A stretch of 64,000 nucleotides of DNA from 13-2-20CM-66-19 sp963760225 (GCA_963760225.1 CAVXCD010000001.1:1-64000), one strand, 5' to 3'. Counted from the stretch's first letter, positions 15,880-24,109 are shown. The notes: a model not told the origin generated them from the letters alone. Numbers and translations are program-made.

Positions 15880-16364
15880 CTATTTCGTAGCAGCTGAGAT
15901 AGCGGCACCAGAGATGCCTTCCGGCCCCAAATATTTCGCATTTACTAGATGTTTGCATATCGGTAGATACTGCGCCGTCGTCTTATACGGGAGCCAATGA
16001 CTGTAACCAGGGAGATACTTTCTTGCATCCTCTTCACTGTCCATCGGCGCGACATTTATCACTCGACTGGTGGCGTCCACATCGTCGCTGGTATTCAGAA
16101 TCCATGACCAGCCTTTGGCATGGTGCAACACAGCAATGGCCGAGGCAATGCAGTAGGTCATAGAGTTAAGCTGTTCTGTCTCCTTGGGCGTTCGTCTAGG
16201 AAAGTGCTGGACTATTTCGACAGTGGACACGCCGGGATTAATCCGTGTTGTGTCGCTTAGCTTTCCAAGACCACTGAAAAAAAATCTTCCGGCAATATCG
16301 ATTCCTGCGCATGTGCCGACACGGCGGCGAGTACGAACAACAGCCCAAGCGCGATTTGTTTCAT
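15880..16364 (-). pseudogene. Secreted protein of unknown function, frameshifted
   Basis: The ATG at 16364 (GGAG upstream) encodes a clear signal peptide (MKQIALGLLFVLAAVSAHAQ). That frame stops about 15 codons later, while the continuation (FFSGLGKLSDTTRINPGVST, then EIVQHFPRR) runs in another frame to 15880. One extra base in the run of eight A's on the plus strand (16277-16284) would join both parts into about 161 residues. The second part has Cys residues and SAIAVLHHAKGWSW but no known domain. It may be a true frameshift, a phase-variable homopolymer or a sequencing error. Confidence 0.6.
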
Positions 16365-16669
16365 TTAAGCTCCGATCTTCAGGAATTTGGAAAATGCTAT
16401 GGAATTGATAGTCGCGCCATAAGGTATCCAGTTTCCCCCATCCTTAGTTTACTTCACGGATGGCGCTGCAGCCGGTCGCGCGGACCCACTGAACAGCGCC
16501 AGCGAACGCGCTCGAACTACGGTTCGTGAGATTCTTGCGGTGGCGGCTCCAACTCGCATTGATCGCAACCACAAAGCGGCATGGGTCACATTTCCCCATC
16601 GCGATTAGGGTGGTTTCGGCGCGTGCGGTGATACCGTGTGCCATTGGGCGGTACTCCAAAAGGGTCTAT
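16365..16669. other. Intergenic region, no gene seen
   Basis: About 305 bp between divergent genes. Short ORFs on the minus strand (for example 16444-16659) lack a ribosome-binding site and known domains. The region probably carries the promoters of the two flanking exported-protein genes; no clear promoter could be assigned. Confidence 0.35.
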
Positions 16670-17089
16670 ATGCATCCGAAACACCCGTACTACATGAAGA
16701 CATTCCCTGCTTTGTTGATGTTGATTGTGCTGGATGTCGCTTGGGCTGCCCGTGAAGTCAAGGTATGGCAGGGTGACATTCCCTCTGATGCTGGCCTCAT
16801 TCCAACGGTGGCCAGCATCATTGGCCCCATCACCAAGGCGGACGGACTGCGACACGCCACACTGCACATGGTGGGTCACGTTAACTCGGTCACCTCAGAC
16901 TCGACAGTAGCGTATGCCGTCGATTGTGCACACGCCAAGTGGCAGGTCGAATCTGCTGTTGTCACGATGTCTGGAAACGGCGCATCACATAGGACGTCGA
17001 GCGCTGAACTGGGGAAGACTTACCCTGTCACCGACGTTCAGAAGGACGAAGTCAGTCAAGCCATTTTCAATTACGTCTGTTCTCACTAA
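16670..17089 (+). CDS. Small secreted protein of unknown function
   Basis: 139 residues from the ATG at 16670, which has AAAGGG 5 nt upstream; the internal ATG at 16694 starts the signal peptide core (MKTFPALLMLIVLDVAWA). The mature protein has two Cys, in YAVDCAHAKW and FNYVCSH, likely disulfide-forming. No family recognised. It resembles small periplasmic proteins found as mobile-element cargo. Confidence 0.6.
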   Translation: MHPKHPYYMKTFPALLMLIVLDVAWAAREVKVWQGDIPSDAGLIPTVASIIGPITKADGLRHATLHMVGHVNSVTSDSTVAYAVDCAHAKWQVESAVVTMSGNGASHRTSSAELGKTYPVTDVQKDEVSQAIFNYVCSH

Positions 17090-17429
17090 CCTTGACGCAA
17101 GATTCCGGGCTTAACACCGAGCCATTCTCACGGAATCTCCTGCCTAATCTTGATGATCGCACTCTCGTCCTCCGCGCAGGCGCAAGCACCGACCAACTGG
17201 GAGTCGAGCAACGTTTGAGAAGCCCCCGGGATCTTGGTCCATCCGGACGGTGAGCTCGCGGCCAGGTGAAACACTCCTGATAACGCTTCGACTCTCCCAG
17301 ACTGCACCGGTTGTGGCCGGGAGGCAGCCCCGGCCGCTGCCCTCTGTGGGCAGGGACTCTCTCTTGGGCCACATCACCTGTGAGATGGCCGCTACGCGCT
17401 CAATCGGCTACTTCTTCTTCCAGTAGTAC

Positions 17430-17567
17430 TCACGACCGCGGAGCCGGTGGTTTCGGTGGACGCGGGGGTTGCGGAGGCTTCGGCGGTTTTAGTGGCTTCG
17501 GTGGACGCGGCGGCCTTGGAGGCTTTGGTGGACCAGAACCACGCTTTCGTCTCAAGGCCCAGGGCAC
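17430..17567 (-). CDS. Possible 45-residue proline/lysine/arginine-rich peptide
   Basis: A GTG at 17567 preceded by GAGGAG at 6 nt begins an ORF with a short basic N-terminus (MPWALRRKRGSG) followed by about 30 residues of PPKP/PPRP repeats ending at a TGA. The composition recalls proline-rich antimicrobial or SH3-ligand-like peptides. The opposite strand would encode Gly-Phe-Gly-Gly repeats, so the tract may be only a DNA repeat. No homolog recognised. Confidence 0.3.
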   Translation of the reverse strand: MPWALRRKRGSGPPKPPRPPRPPKPLKPPKPPQPPRPPKPPAPRS

Positions 17568-17638
17568 GCGGGTCTCCTCAACAGCCTATGCAAGACGAGT
17601 TATTCGATCCCGCCAGAGGATGAATCTTGAGTTCGTAG

Positions 17639-17731
17639 GGAGTTTCGCAGTGAAACTCCGATAACCCCGCGAATTCGCTCGATTACCAAGACCTCCGCGC
17701 TTGGAATTTGTCCATGCTGCAGTGAAACTCC
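17639..17731. repeat. Inverted repeat plus direct-repeat half-site near xis
   Basis: GGAGTTTC-gcagt-GAAACTCC (17639-17659) is a perfect 8-bp inverted repeat. Its right half with spacer, GCAGTGAAACTCC, recurs at 17719-17731, 72 bp away, close to seven helical turns. The sites lie 100-200 bp upstream of the excisionase-like gene and may be regulator or Xis/IHF-type arm sites. Inference only. Confidence 0.45.
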
Positions 17732-17833
17732 CCCACAACCTCGAATGACTTCTTTGGCTGGTCTGGCCGATCATCTGCCAGCGGTGAGAACTCGCCTCTT
17801 GTGATCTAGGGCGGCGTCACAGGAGCAACTCAT

Positions 17834-18184
17834 GTGAGCCAGGTAACCGTGAGAACTTTTGATCTGAACGAAGCCGCCTGCTTTCTACACATGCACCCGC
17901 AAGAGGTTCGAATCCGCGCGAAGCGCGGCCTCATCCCCGGGGCGAAGACCGGGCGTCGCTGGGTTTTCCTTGAGGCTGATCTCGCCGAGTTTGTGCGCTC
18001 GCTGTATCCTGTGAGGCGGCAAGCGCTGCAAGTGACCACCTCAACCTCACAGGAGGATGTATGTCACTTAGAAAGCGCGGGTCGGTCTGGTGGATCGACG
18101 TCGCCACCCCCAGCGGGGAGCGAATACGACGATCTACTGAGACCGGCAATAAGGCCCAGGCGCAAGAACTGCACGACAAGCTGA
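17834..18184 (+). CDS. Helix-turn-helix excisionase-like protein
   Basis: 116 residues from the GTG at 17834 (AGGAG upstream). Residues 10-55 form a MerR/excisionase-type winged helix (LNEAACFLHMHPQEVRIRAK, then GLIPGAKTGRRWVF and LEADLAEFV). Such proteins bend DNA in excision complexes or control int expression. It overlaps the integrase start by 124 bp in another frame. The Ser/Pro-rich C-terminus is encoded entirely in the overlap and may be dispensable. Gene order xis-int beside tRNA-Phe supports the role. Confidence 0.7.
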   Translation: MSQVTVRTFDLNEAACFLHMHPQEVRIRAKRGLIPGAKTGRRWVFLEADLAEFVRSLYPVRRQALQVTTSTSQEDVCHLESAGRSGGSTSPPPAGSEYDDLLRPAIRPRRKNCTTS

Positions 18185-19110
18185 AGAGCGAAGTCTGGCG
18201 GTTACAGAAGCTTGGGGATCGGCCAAGGCGACTCTGGCAGGACGCGGCGGTTCGTTGGCTCCGAGAGCAGTCCCACAAGGCCTCGCTCGACGACGATAAG
18301 GAAAAGCTGCGTTGGCTCGATCGCTATCTGGCCAATCGAGAACTCGAGAGTATCAATCGGGCATTGATCGATGCGATCACCGAAGCAAAACGGGCAGACG
18401 GATGCAGCAACGGGACTGTGAACCGGACGCTCGCTCTGATTCGGGCGATCCTGCGCAAATGCGTTCGCGACTGGGAATGGCTCGATCGCGCGCCAGCAGT
18501 GCGGCTCCTCAACGAGCCAACCCGGCGTATCCGATTCTTGAACCGGCACCAGGCACGGACGCTGCTACGCGAGCTGCCACCTCATCTGCAGGCCATGGCG
18601 AATTTCACGCTGGCCACCGGACTGCGCGCAGCGAACGTGACGGGGCTGACCTGGGAGCAGGTCGACCTGTCACGCAAGCTCGCGTGGGTCCATCCGGACC
18701 AGGCGAAGGCCAGGAAGGCGATCGCCGTGCCGCTCAACGACACGGCCATGCAAGTCGTGCGCGAGCAGACAGGAAGGCACCCGACTCGGGTGTTTACCTA
18801 CAAGGGTCAGCCGATCAAGCAGGCCAACAAGAGAGCTTGGTACAACGCGCTCAAGCGCGCCGGTATCGAGGACTTTCGCTGGCACGATCTGCGCCACACG
18901 TGGGCGAGCTGGCACGTACAGGGCGGGACACCGCTCTTCGCGTTACAGGAGCTCGCAGGTTGGGAAACCGAGAAGATGGTGCGCCGTTACGCGCACCTCG
19001 CCGCGGAACATCTGGCGGTGTATGCCGGCAACACGGAAAGTCACGGCACAAATACGGCACAAGCACCGGATTCCCACGGCACAGCCCGATTGCAAGTGGT
19101 GAAAAGTTAA
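18061..19110 (+). CDS. int: Tyrosine recombinase (phage-type integrase)
   Basis: 349 residues, ATG with an AGGAGG site. An N-terminal SAM-like core-binding domain (residues 55-150) precedes the catalytic domain with R189 (TGLRAAN), Lys near 216-219, H275-x-x-R278 (HDLRH), W301 in the usual His/Trp position and nucleophile Y310 (RRYAHL). It catalyses site-specific recombination between element and chromosome. The stop lies 10 bp from the 3' end of tRNA-Phe, so that tRNA end is the probable attachment site. All catalytic residues are present, so it should be active. Confidence 0.92.
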   Translation: MSLRKRGSVWWIDVATPSGERIRRSTETGNKAQAQELHDKLKSEVWRLQKLGDRPRRLWQDAAVRWLREQSHKASLDDDKEKLRWLDRYLANRELESINRALIDAITEAKRADGCSNGTVNRTLALIRAILRKCVRDWEWLDRAPAVRLLNEPTRRIRFLNRHQARTLLRELPPHLQAMANFTLATGLRAANVTGLTWEQVDLSRKLAWVHPDQAKARKAIAVPLNDTAMQVVREQTGRHPTRVFTYKGQPIKQANKRAWYNALKRAGIEDFRWHDLRHTWASWHVQGGTPLFALQELAGWETEKMVRRYAHLAAEHLAVYAGNTESHGTNTAQAPDSHGTARLQVVKS

Positions 19111-19119
19111 GGAAATTTG

Positions 19120-19195
<76 letters not shown>

Positions 19196-19417
19196 GCCGA
19201 AGACGGAAGGGCGCGTATTAGACCGGCCGCCGCACGGGTCGTCAAGAAATCACACCCCTTAAGTCCTTGATCCGTCACGCGGCAGTGGTGCACGCCGCCG
19301 CACCTCATCGCCCGCCGGCCGCCCCGCCTCACTCCTGCGAGAGAGTGGCATGCCCCCCGGCGGGGACCTTCGTGCCCTCCTGTACGCGCGATTCGCGCCA
19401 CGGCACGGGGGACGAGA

Positions 19418-19512
19418 ATGACCGCCACACCGATCATCGGGAGGCCGTCGTGACTCACTCTTATATATCCACTCCGAGCGGCAGCCATGCCGGCCATGGG
19501 GGTGCGCCGTGA
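19418..19512 (+). CDS. Two very short coupled ORFs upstream of a small membrane protein
   Basis: An ATG at 19418 encodes 11 residues (MTATPIIGRPS) whose stop overlaps a GTG at 19450 with GGGAGG upstream. That encodes 20 residues (MTHSYISTPSGSHAGHGGAP) ending at 19512, which overlaps the next start at 19509. The chain of GTGA overlaps and good ribosome-binding sites suggests real translation, perhaps as leader peptides. Products unknown. Confidence 0.35.
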
Positions 19513-19601
19513 CGGACCGCAACCGCAGCTTCAGCACCGCCCTCGCCGCGGTAATTACGCTGATCGCGCTGGCGGCGCTCGCCGCGGTCTTCATCGGCTA
19601 G
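19509..19601 (+). CDS. 30-residue single-helix membrane protein
   Basis: GTG start at 19509 with GGGGGTG upstream. A polar N-terminus (MTDRNRSFSTALAAV) runs into one transmembrane helix ending at the C-terminus. Size and layout resemble small accessory subunits of membrane complexes, but no partner gene is adjacent. It precedes the histidine kinase gene by 158 bp on the same strand. Confidence 0.45.
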   Translation: MTDRNRSFSTALAAVITLIALAALAAVFIG

Positions 19602-19759
19602 CGCTCATGGCCCTCAGGCGCTCGCCAGCGGGGTCTGGCCCCCCCTCGGAGTCCCCTACGCTCCCCCTTAAGGTAGAGAGGAGGGCCCGTTCGGACCGGT
19701 GGCGTGCGGGTCGCGCTACACTTTCCCCCCTGCCGTTGGCCGTGAGGGGACCGACCCAG

Positions 19760-21562
19760 ATGAACGCCACTGTCGCCCTGCTGGAACCTGAAAGCCTGGC
19801 CGCACCAGGCGCGGAGACGCTGACGCGCGTCAACGAGTCGCTGCGGGCGCGCGAGCGGCTGCTGACGGCCTCGGCGAAGGCGAGCCGGCTGCTGCTCGAG
19901 GCGCCCGACGTGCGCGCCGCGATCCCCGGCGTGCTCGGACTGATCGGCGAGGCGGCGCACGTCGACCGCGTCAACCTGATGCAGGCGCGCACCGGCCCCA
20001 ACGGCGAGCGGCTGCTGGTGGTGGTGAACGAGTGGACCACCGAAGGGGTGACCTCGTCGCTGCCGGAGTCCGCGCCGTGCAGCTGCGATGAGCGCAACTT
20101 CGCCGCCGTGTGCGCCGAGCTGCGCGCTGGTCGCAGCGTCTGCTTCAGCAAGGACGAGATGTCCGCGGGCCAGGTGCTCGCGGGTATCGAAGGCATCGGC
20201 ACCAAGACCAAAGCGATCGTGCCGATTTTCGTCGCCGGCGAGTTCATCGGCGTAGTGGGCTTCGACAACACCCGCCAGCACCGCGCCATCGACGCCTCCG
20301 AGCTGGCGGCGCTCGAGACTGCCGCCGGCGTGATCGGCGCCGCCCTGCATCGCGAGCGCCTGGTGGACGACGTGCGGCGCGAGCGCGAGCGCACCGCCGA
20401 GGAGCGCGTCGCCGAGCTCGCCAAGGCAAACGCGGTGATCCGCGGCAACCTCGAGCGGCTGGCCGGCGAAAGCGACCTGCACAGTTTCATGGGTCACATG
20501 CTGCTCGAGGCGACCCGCCAGTTCGACGCTACCTCGGGCGCGGTCATCGTGCTCAAGGAGGCGCTGCAGGAGTGGCGCATCGTCGCACATGTGCGCGACG
20601 GACAGCTCGCCGCCCCGACCTTCTCCGCGAGTGTGCCGGTGGCCGGATCGACCTTCACCGCGCGGTTCGCGGAGCTGCGTGAGCCGCTGTATCTCGACAT
20701 CGGACTGCAGACGACGGAGATGTGGCCGGGCGTACTGGAGTTCTACCGCCGCGTCGGCGCGGTCGGCACGATACTGTATCCGCTGGTCTTCGGTGCGCGC
20801 AGCGTTGGCTTCCTGGTGCTGAGCTTCCGGCGCGCCGCCCAGGACGTGCACCGCAGCGAGCTGCTGGTAGCGCTCGCCCAGCAGGCGACCCTCGCCGTGC
20901 AGCTCACCCGTCTGGCCTATTCCGCCAAAGAGGCCGCGGTGCTCATGGAGCGCACGCGCATCGGTCAGGAGATCCACGACGGCCTGGCGCAGGCCTTCAC
21001 CGGCATCCTGCTGCAGCTCGGGGCGGTGGAGGAGTTTCCCTCCTGCAAGAAGCGCGGCTCGGAGCTGGCCATCACGCTGTCGCGCATCCGCGAGCTGGCG
21101 CGCGACGGTCTGGCCGAGGCGCGTCGCTCGGTCATGGCGCTGCGGCTCGACCAGACGCGCCGCGCGGGCCTGGAGCTTGCACTGCGCCAGCTCGCCGACC
21201 GCTCCACCGTGCCGGGCGGCGTCACCTGTACGTTCGAAGGCGGACTGAGCAACACGGGACTCAAGCCCGAGCACGAGCACGAGCTGCTGCGCATCTCGCA
21301 GGAAGCGGTAAGCAACGCCGTGCGTCATGCACATCCGCGCCTGGTGCGCATCACGATGTCGGATGAGGACACGCACTGGACACTGGCCGTGCAGGACGAC
21401 GGCACCGGCATGGAGCAAAGCCCGGAGCAGTCCGCGCGGCAGGGCTACGGACTGGCGAGCATGCGCCAGCGCGCCGGGGCGATCGGCGGAGAATGGCAGA
21501 TCGACAGTGCGCCGGGCCACGGTACGCGTGTCAGCGTGCGCATGCTGAAGCGGGCCTCCTAG
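19760..21562 (+). CDS. Cytoplasmic double-GAF sensor histidine kinase (NarX/NreB type)
   Basis: 600 residues from the ATG at 19760. No transmembrane helix or signal. Two GAF domains (about 40-200 and 240-385) are followed by a HisKA_3 dimerisation domain with H406 (QEIHDGLAQ) and an HATPase with N-box EAVSNAVRHA and DDGTGM. The first GAF has four Cys (107, 109, 118, 128) that could bind a cofactor such as an Fe-S cluster, as in other soluble redox kinases; that is inference. The NarL-type regulator 95 bp downstream is the expected partner. Confidence 0.88.
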   Translation: MNATVALLEPESLAAPGAETLTRVNESLRARERLLTASAKASRLLLEAPDVRAAIPGVLGLIGEAAHVDRVNLMQARTGPNGERLLVVVNEWTTEGVTSSLPESAPCSCDERNFAAVCAELRAGRSVCFSKDEMSAGQVLAGIEGIGTKTKAIVPIFVAGEFIGVVGFDNTRQHRAIDASELAALETAAGVIGAALHRERLVDDVRRERERTAEERVAELAKANAVIRGNLERLAGESDLHSFMGHMLLEATRQFDATSGAVIVLKEALQEWRIVAHVRDGQLAAPTFSASVPVAGSTFTARFAELREPLYLDIGLQTTEMWPGVLEFYRRVGAVGTILYPLVFGARSVGFLVLSFRRAAQDVHRSELLVALAQQATLAVQLTRLAYSAKEAAVLMERTRIGQEIHDGLAQAFTGILLQLGAVEEFPSCKKRGSELAITLSRIRELARDGLAEARRSVMALRLDQTRRAGLELALRQLADRSTVPGGVTCTFEGGLSNTGLKPEHEHELLRISQEAVSNAVRHAHPRLVRITMSDEDTHWTLAVQDDGTGMEQSPEQSARQGYGLASMRQRAGAIGGEWQIDSAPGHGTRVSVRMLKRAS

Positions 21563-21657
21563 GCCACCCCAGGAAATCGGGCCCACCGCATGCAATATAT
21601 CCGTACCTTCAATCAAGACGCCCGATTTCCCGGGGACCCCGGCTAGTGGCGGCGGTC

Positions 21658-22281
21658 ATGAAAGACCACATTCGCGTAGTGCTCGCGGACGATCACCCCG
21701 TGGTGCGCGACGGGCTGGTCGCCATGGTCAATCAGCAGGCGGACATGGAGGTGGTCGGTGAGGCCGGCGACGGCGAGGAGGCGATCGCGCTCTACGAGCA
21801 GCATCGCCCCGACGTCATGGTGCTCGACCTGCGTATGCCCAAGCGCGACGGCGTCGCGGTGGTGCAGCGGGTGCTCGAGATCAATCCCAAGGCGTGCATC
21901 CTCATCATGACGACCTACGACGGCGATGAGGACATTTTTCAGTGCCTGTCGCAGGGGGCGAAGGGCTACCTGCTCAAGGACGCGCCCCGCCAGGAAATCC
22001 TCTCCGCGATCCGCGCGGTGAGCGAGGATCGGCCCTACACCTCCTCGACAGTGGCGGCCAAGGCGCTGCAGCGCATGGCCAAGCCCAGCCTGACGCAACG
22101 CGAGCTCGCCGTGCTGCAGCTGGTCGCCGAGGGACGCAGCAACAAGGACATCGCGCGGCGCTTGTCGATCACTGAGGGCACCGCCAAGACGCACGTCAAG
22201 GCGATTCTCACCAAGCTGGATGCCATCAGCCGCACCGAGGCCGTGGCGGTCGCGCATCGGCGCGGCCTGATCCACCTGTAG
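21658..22281 (+). CDS. NarL/FixJ-type response regulator
   Basis: 207 residues. Receiver domain with DD at 11-12, phosphoacceptor D57 (MVLDLRMP), a Thr switch (IMTTYDG) and KD in LLKDAPR. The C-terminal LuxR-type helix-turn-helix has LTQRELAVLQLVAEGRSNKD, followed by a standard recognition helix (TAKTHVKAIL). Probably phosphorylated by the upstream GAF kinase. A GTG at 21646 is an alternative start. Targets unknown. Confidence 0.9.
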   Translation: MKDHIRVVLADDHPVVRDGLVAMVNQQADMEVVGEAGDGEEAIALYEQHRPDVMVLDLRMPKRDGVAVVQRVLEINPKACILIMTTYDGDEDIFQCLSQGAKGYLLKDAPRQEILSAIRAVSEDRPYTSSTVAAKALQRMAKPSLTQRELAVLQLVAEGRSNKDIARRLSITEGTAKTHVKAILTKLDAISRTEAVAVAHRRGLIHL

Positions 22282-22314
22282 AGGCCGGGCTGCGGCGCGC
22301 ACGCGCCGGCCTTT
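22282..22314. terminator. Possible bidirectional stem-loop terminator
   Basis: AGGCCGG pairs with CCGGCCT across a GC-rich 17-nt loop and is followed by TTGGG, immediately after the response regulator stop and before the convergent tautomerase gene. The T-run is weak, so efficiency is doubtful. Confidence 0.35.
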
Positions 22315-22329
22315 GGGCCAGGCACTCGT

Positions 22330-22710
22330 TCAGGTGTGGATGAGACGGCCGCCGCCGAAGGACCAGTTCTCCCAGGCGGTTTCCTTGAAGCACACCATCA
22401 CGTGCTCGGCATTCACGCCGACGTGCGTCAGGTTGTCCATGAGCTCCGCGAGCAGTTTCTTCTTCACCTTGACGCTGCGTCCCACCGACCAGAGGATCTC
22501 GATGAGCAGGAAGTCAGCGTTACGTACGCTGTTGAGATCCGGATACGCCGGATCGAAGCGGAAGTCCGCTTCACTGAGTTCGAGGACGCGCTGAAACCTG
22601 TCGGCAGCCGGAACACCCGATGAGACGAGCGCGGCGTGCACGGCATCGAGCACCGCCGCCTTGAATTCGACCGGCTTAGGCTTGCGCACGGTGAGCGTCA
22701 CGAGCGGCAT
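22330..22710 (-). CDS. Tautomerase family protein
   Basis: 126 residues from the ATG at 22710; this start gives Pro2 (MPLVTLTVRKP), the catalytic N-terminal proline of the 4-oxalocrotonate tautomerase superfamily after Met removal. Two beta-alpha-beta repeats are visible: the Pro start to SSGVPAADRFQ, and FLLIEILWS to VSVKVKKKLLAEL-like helices. It is of the longer single-chain type. Physiological substrate unknown. An upstream TTG at 22725 would bury the proline and is rejected. Confidence 0.8.
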   Translation of the reverse strand: MPLVTLTVRKPKPVEFKAAVLDAVHAALVSSGVPAADRFQRVLELSEADFRFDPAYPDLNSVRNADFLLIEILWSVGRSVKVKKKLLAELMDNLTHVGVNAEHVMVCFKETAWENWSFGGGRLIHT

Positions 22711-22734
22711 GGCATCTACTTGCAACTGTCCTTG

Positions 22735-23010
22735 TTAACTGCCCTTGGGCGGCTGGTAGCCTTCCGGTGCCTTCGAGCCCTCGCCGAAGAAGAACTTCTC
22801 CATCTCCGCCTCGAGGAACTTGCGCGCCTTCGGCTCGATGGGCGTGAGCCGGTACTCGTTGATCAGCATGGTCTGGTGCGGCAGCCAGCGCGCCCAGGCC
22901 TCCTTCGAGACTTGTTCGAAAATGCGCTTGCCGAGCTCGCCCGGATAGGGCGGCCGCTCGAGACCCGGCGCCTCGCGCTTCAGCACCACACACTGCACCA
23001 CGCGCGCCAT
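22735..23010 (-). CDS. yggX: Probable Fe(2+)-trafficking protein
   Basis: 91 residues from the ATG at 23010 with GGAGGAAC upstream. It matches the YggX family across its length: MARVVQCVVLKREAPGL with conserved Cys7, YPGELGKRIFEQVSKEAW, then LINEYRL and a short C-terminus. It protects Fe-S clusters and buffers labile iron. It overlaps the 5' neighbour mutY by 22 bp less than a full start region; the mutY-yggX pairing is conserved in gammaproteobacteria and fits because MutY carries a 4Fe-4S cluster. Confidence 0.93.
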   Translation of the reverse strand: MARVVQCVVLKREAPGLERPPYPGELGKRIFEQVSKEAWARWLPHQTMLINEYRLTPIEPKARKFLEAEMEKFFFGEGSKAPEGYQPPKGS

Positions 23011-23032
23011 GAGTTCCTCCGCTGTCTTGCGC

Positions 23033-24109
23033 TCACGCCGTGCGCACATCGAAGAGCGTGTCGCTGCCGAGACGCGTCAGCAGCGCCGTGATGGGCGCAG
23101 GCAAGCCGATGCGCGCCGGCTCACGCAGGTTATACCAGAGGCCCGTACCTTCCTCCATGACCGCCGCGCTGCGGGCACAGTGCACCAGCAGCGGTGTGAT
23201 GGAGAGATCGAAGTGCGTGAACGCGTGTTCGAGCGCAGCGAGCGGCTGCGGCGCCGCGGCCGCCTGCAGGCCGTTGCGGATGAAGGCCGTGGCAGCGGTG
23301 GCGGTGGCAAACTCCGGCAGACACCACAGTCCGCCCCACACGCCGCTCTCCGGCCGCCGCTCGAGCCACACCGTCTGCGGGTCTGCGAGCGCCACCACCA
23401 TGAATGCGCGGCGCAGCCGGCGCGCGCGGGCACGCTGCGGCGCGGGCAGCTCGTGCTGGCGGCCGGTGCGGCGCGCGTAGCAGCCCGCGCTCAACGGACA
23501 GTGCGTGCACAGCGGCCGGCGCCGCACGCACACGGTCGCGCCGAGATCCATGATCGCCTGGGTGTACTCGCTCACCCGCTGCTGTGGGATGCAGCGCTCG
23601 GCCAGCTCCCACAGCCGCTTGCCGGCCGCAGGCTCGGTGCGCGCTCCCGCAACGCCGAAGTAGCGCGCCAGCACGCGGCGCGCGTTGCCGTCGAGGATCG
23701 GCCAGCGCTCGCCGCAGCACAGCGCAAGAATCGCCCCGGCCGTCGAGCGGCCGATTCCCGGCAGGGCCGCAAGCGGCTCGAAGCGCAGCGGGAATTCCCC
23801 CTGGTGCTCGTCGCGGATGCGTACGGCGGCCCGCTGCAGGTTGCGGGCGCGCGCGTAGTAGCCGAGCCCCGACCACAGGTGCAGCACCTCGTCGAGCGGC
23901 GCGTCGGCGAGCGCCCGCACGTCCGGGAAGCGCGCCATGAAGCGCAGGTAATAGGGAATGACGGTGGCGACCTGCGTCTGCTGCAGCATGACTTCCGACA
24001 CCCACACGCGGTAGGCCGTGCGCTGCTGCTGCCAGGGAAGATCATGACGTCCGGCGCGCTGGTGCCACTCGAGCATGGCGGCGGCGATCGGCGGGCGGGC
24101 GCGTGTCAC
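23033..24109 (-). CDS. mutY: A/G-specific adenine DNA glycosylase
   Basis: 358 residues. The N-terminal glycosylase domain has VMLQQTQVATV, the helix-hairpin-helix LPGIGRSTAGAIL with catalytic Asp in ILDGNARR, and the 4Fe-4S motif C-x6-C-x2-C-x5-C (CVRRRPLCTHC...C). The C-terminal Nudix-like domain reads 8-oxoG. The enzyme removes A mispaired with 8-oxoG. It is followed by yggX in a conserved pair. Length and motifs are complete. Confidence 0.95.
   Translation of the reverse strand: MTRARPPIAAAMLEWHQRAGRHDLPWQQQRTAYRVWVSEVMLQQTQVATVIPYYLRFMARFPDVRALADAPLDEVLHLWSGLGYYARARNLQRAAVRIRDEHQGEFPLRFEPLAALPGIGRSTAGAILALCCGERWPILDGNARRVLARYFGVAGARTEPAAGKRLWELAERCIPQQRVSEYTQAIMDLGATVCVRRRPLCTHCPLSAGCYARRTGRQHELPAPQRARARRLRRAFMVVALADPQTVWLERRPESGVWGGLWCLPEFATATAATAFIRNGLQAAAAPQPLAALEHAFTHFDLSITPLLVHCARSAAVMEEGTGLWYNLREPARIGLPAPITALLTRLGSDTLFDVRTA

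Larger units (their letters stand above)
17090..17833. other. Long intergenic region before the xis-int module
   Basis: 744 bp without a confident gene. Contents: a proline-rich/Gly-Phe low-complexity tract (17430-17567), an 8-bp inverted repeat with a duplicated half-site (17639-17731), and unassigned sequence at 17100-17420. Position next to int and xis makes it a candidate for recombinase arm sites and control of excision. Confidence 0.4.

Noticed and set aside
16444..16659. 71-residue minus-strand ORF
   Set aside because: No ribosome-binding site, no domain, overlaps the probable promoter region of the flanking genes.
17437..17540. Gly-Phe-Gly-Gly repeat protein on the plus strand
   Set aside because: The only plus-strand frame with these repeats lacks a ribosome-binding site and has unrelated flanks; kept only as an alternative to the proline-rich peptide.
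17834..19110. HTH gene and integrase as one frameshifted gene
   Set aside because: The integrase has its own ATG with AGGAGG, and both proteins are complete as separate xis-like and int genes.
19598..21616. 672-residue minus-strand ORF opposite the GAF kinase
   Set aside because: Shadow of a real gene with all kinase motifs on the plus strand.
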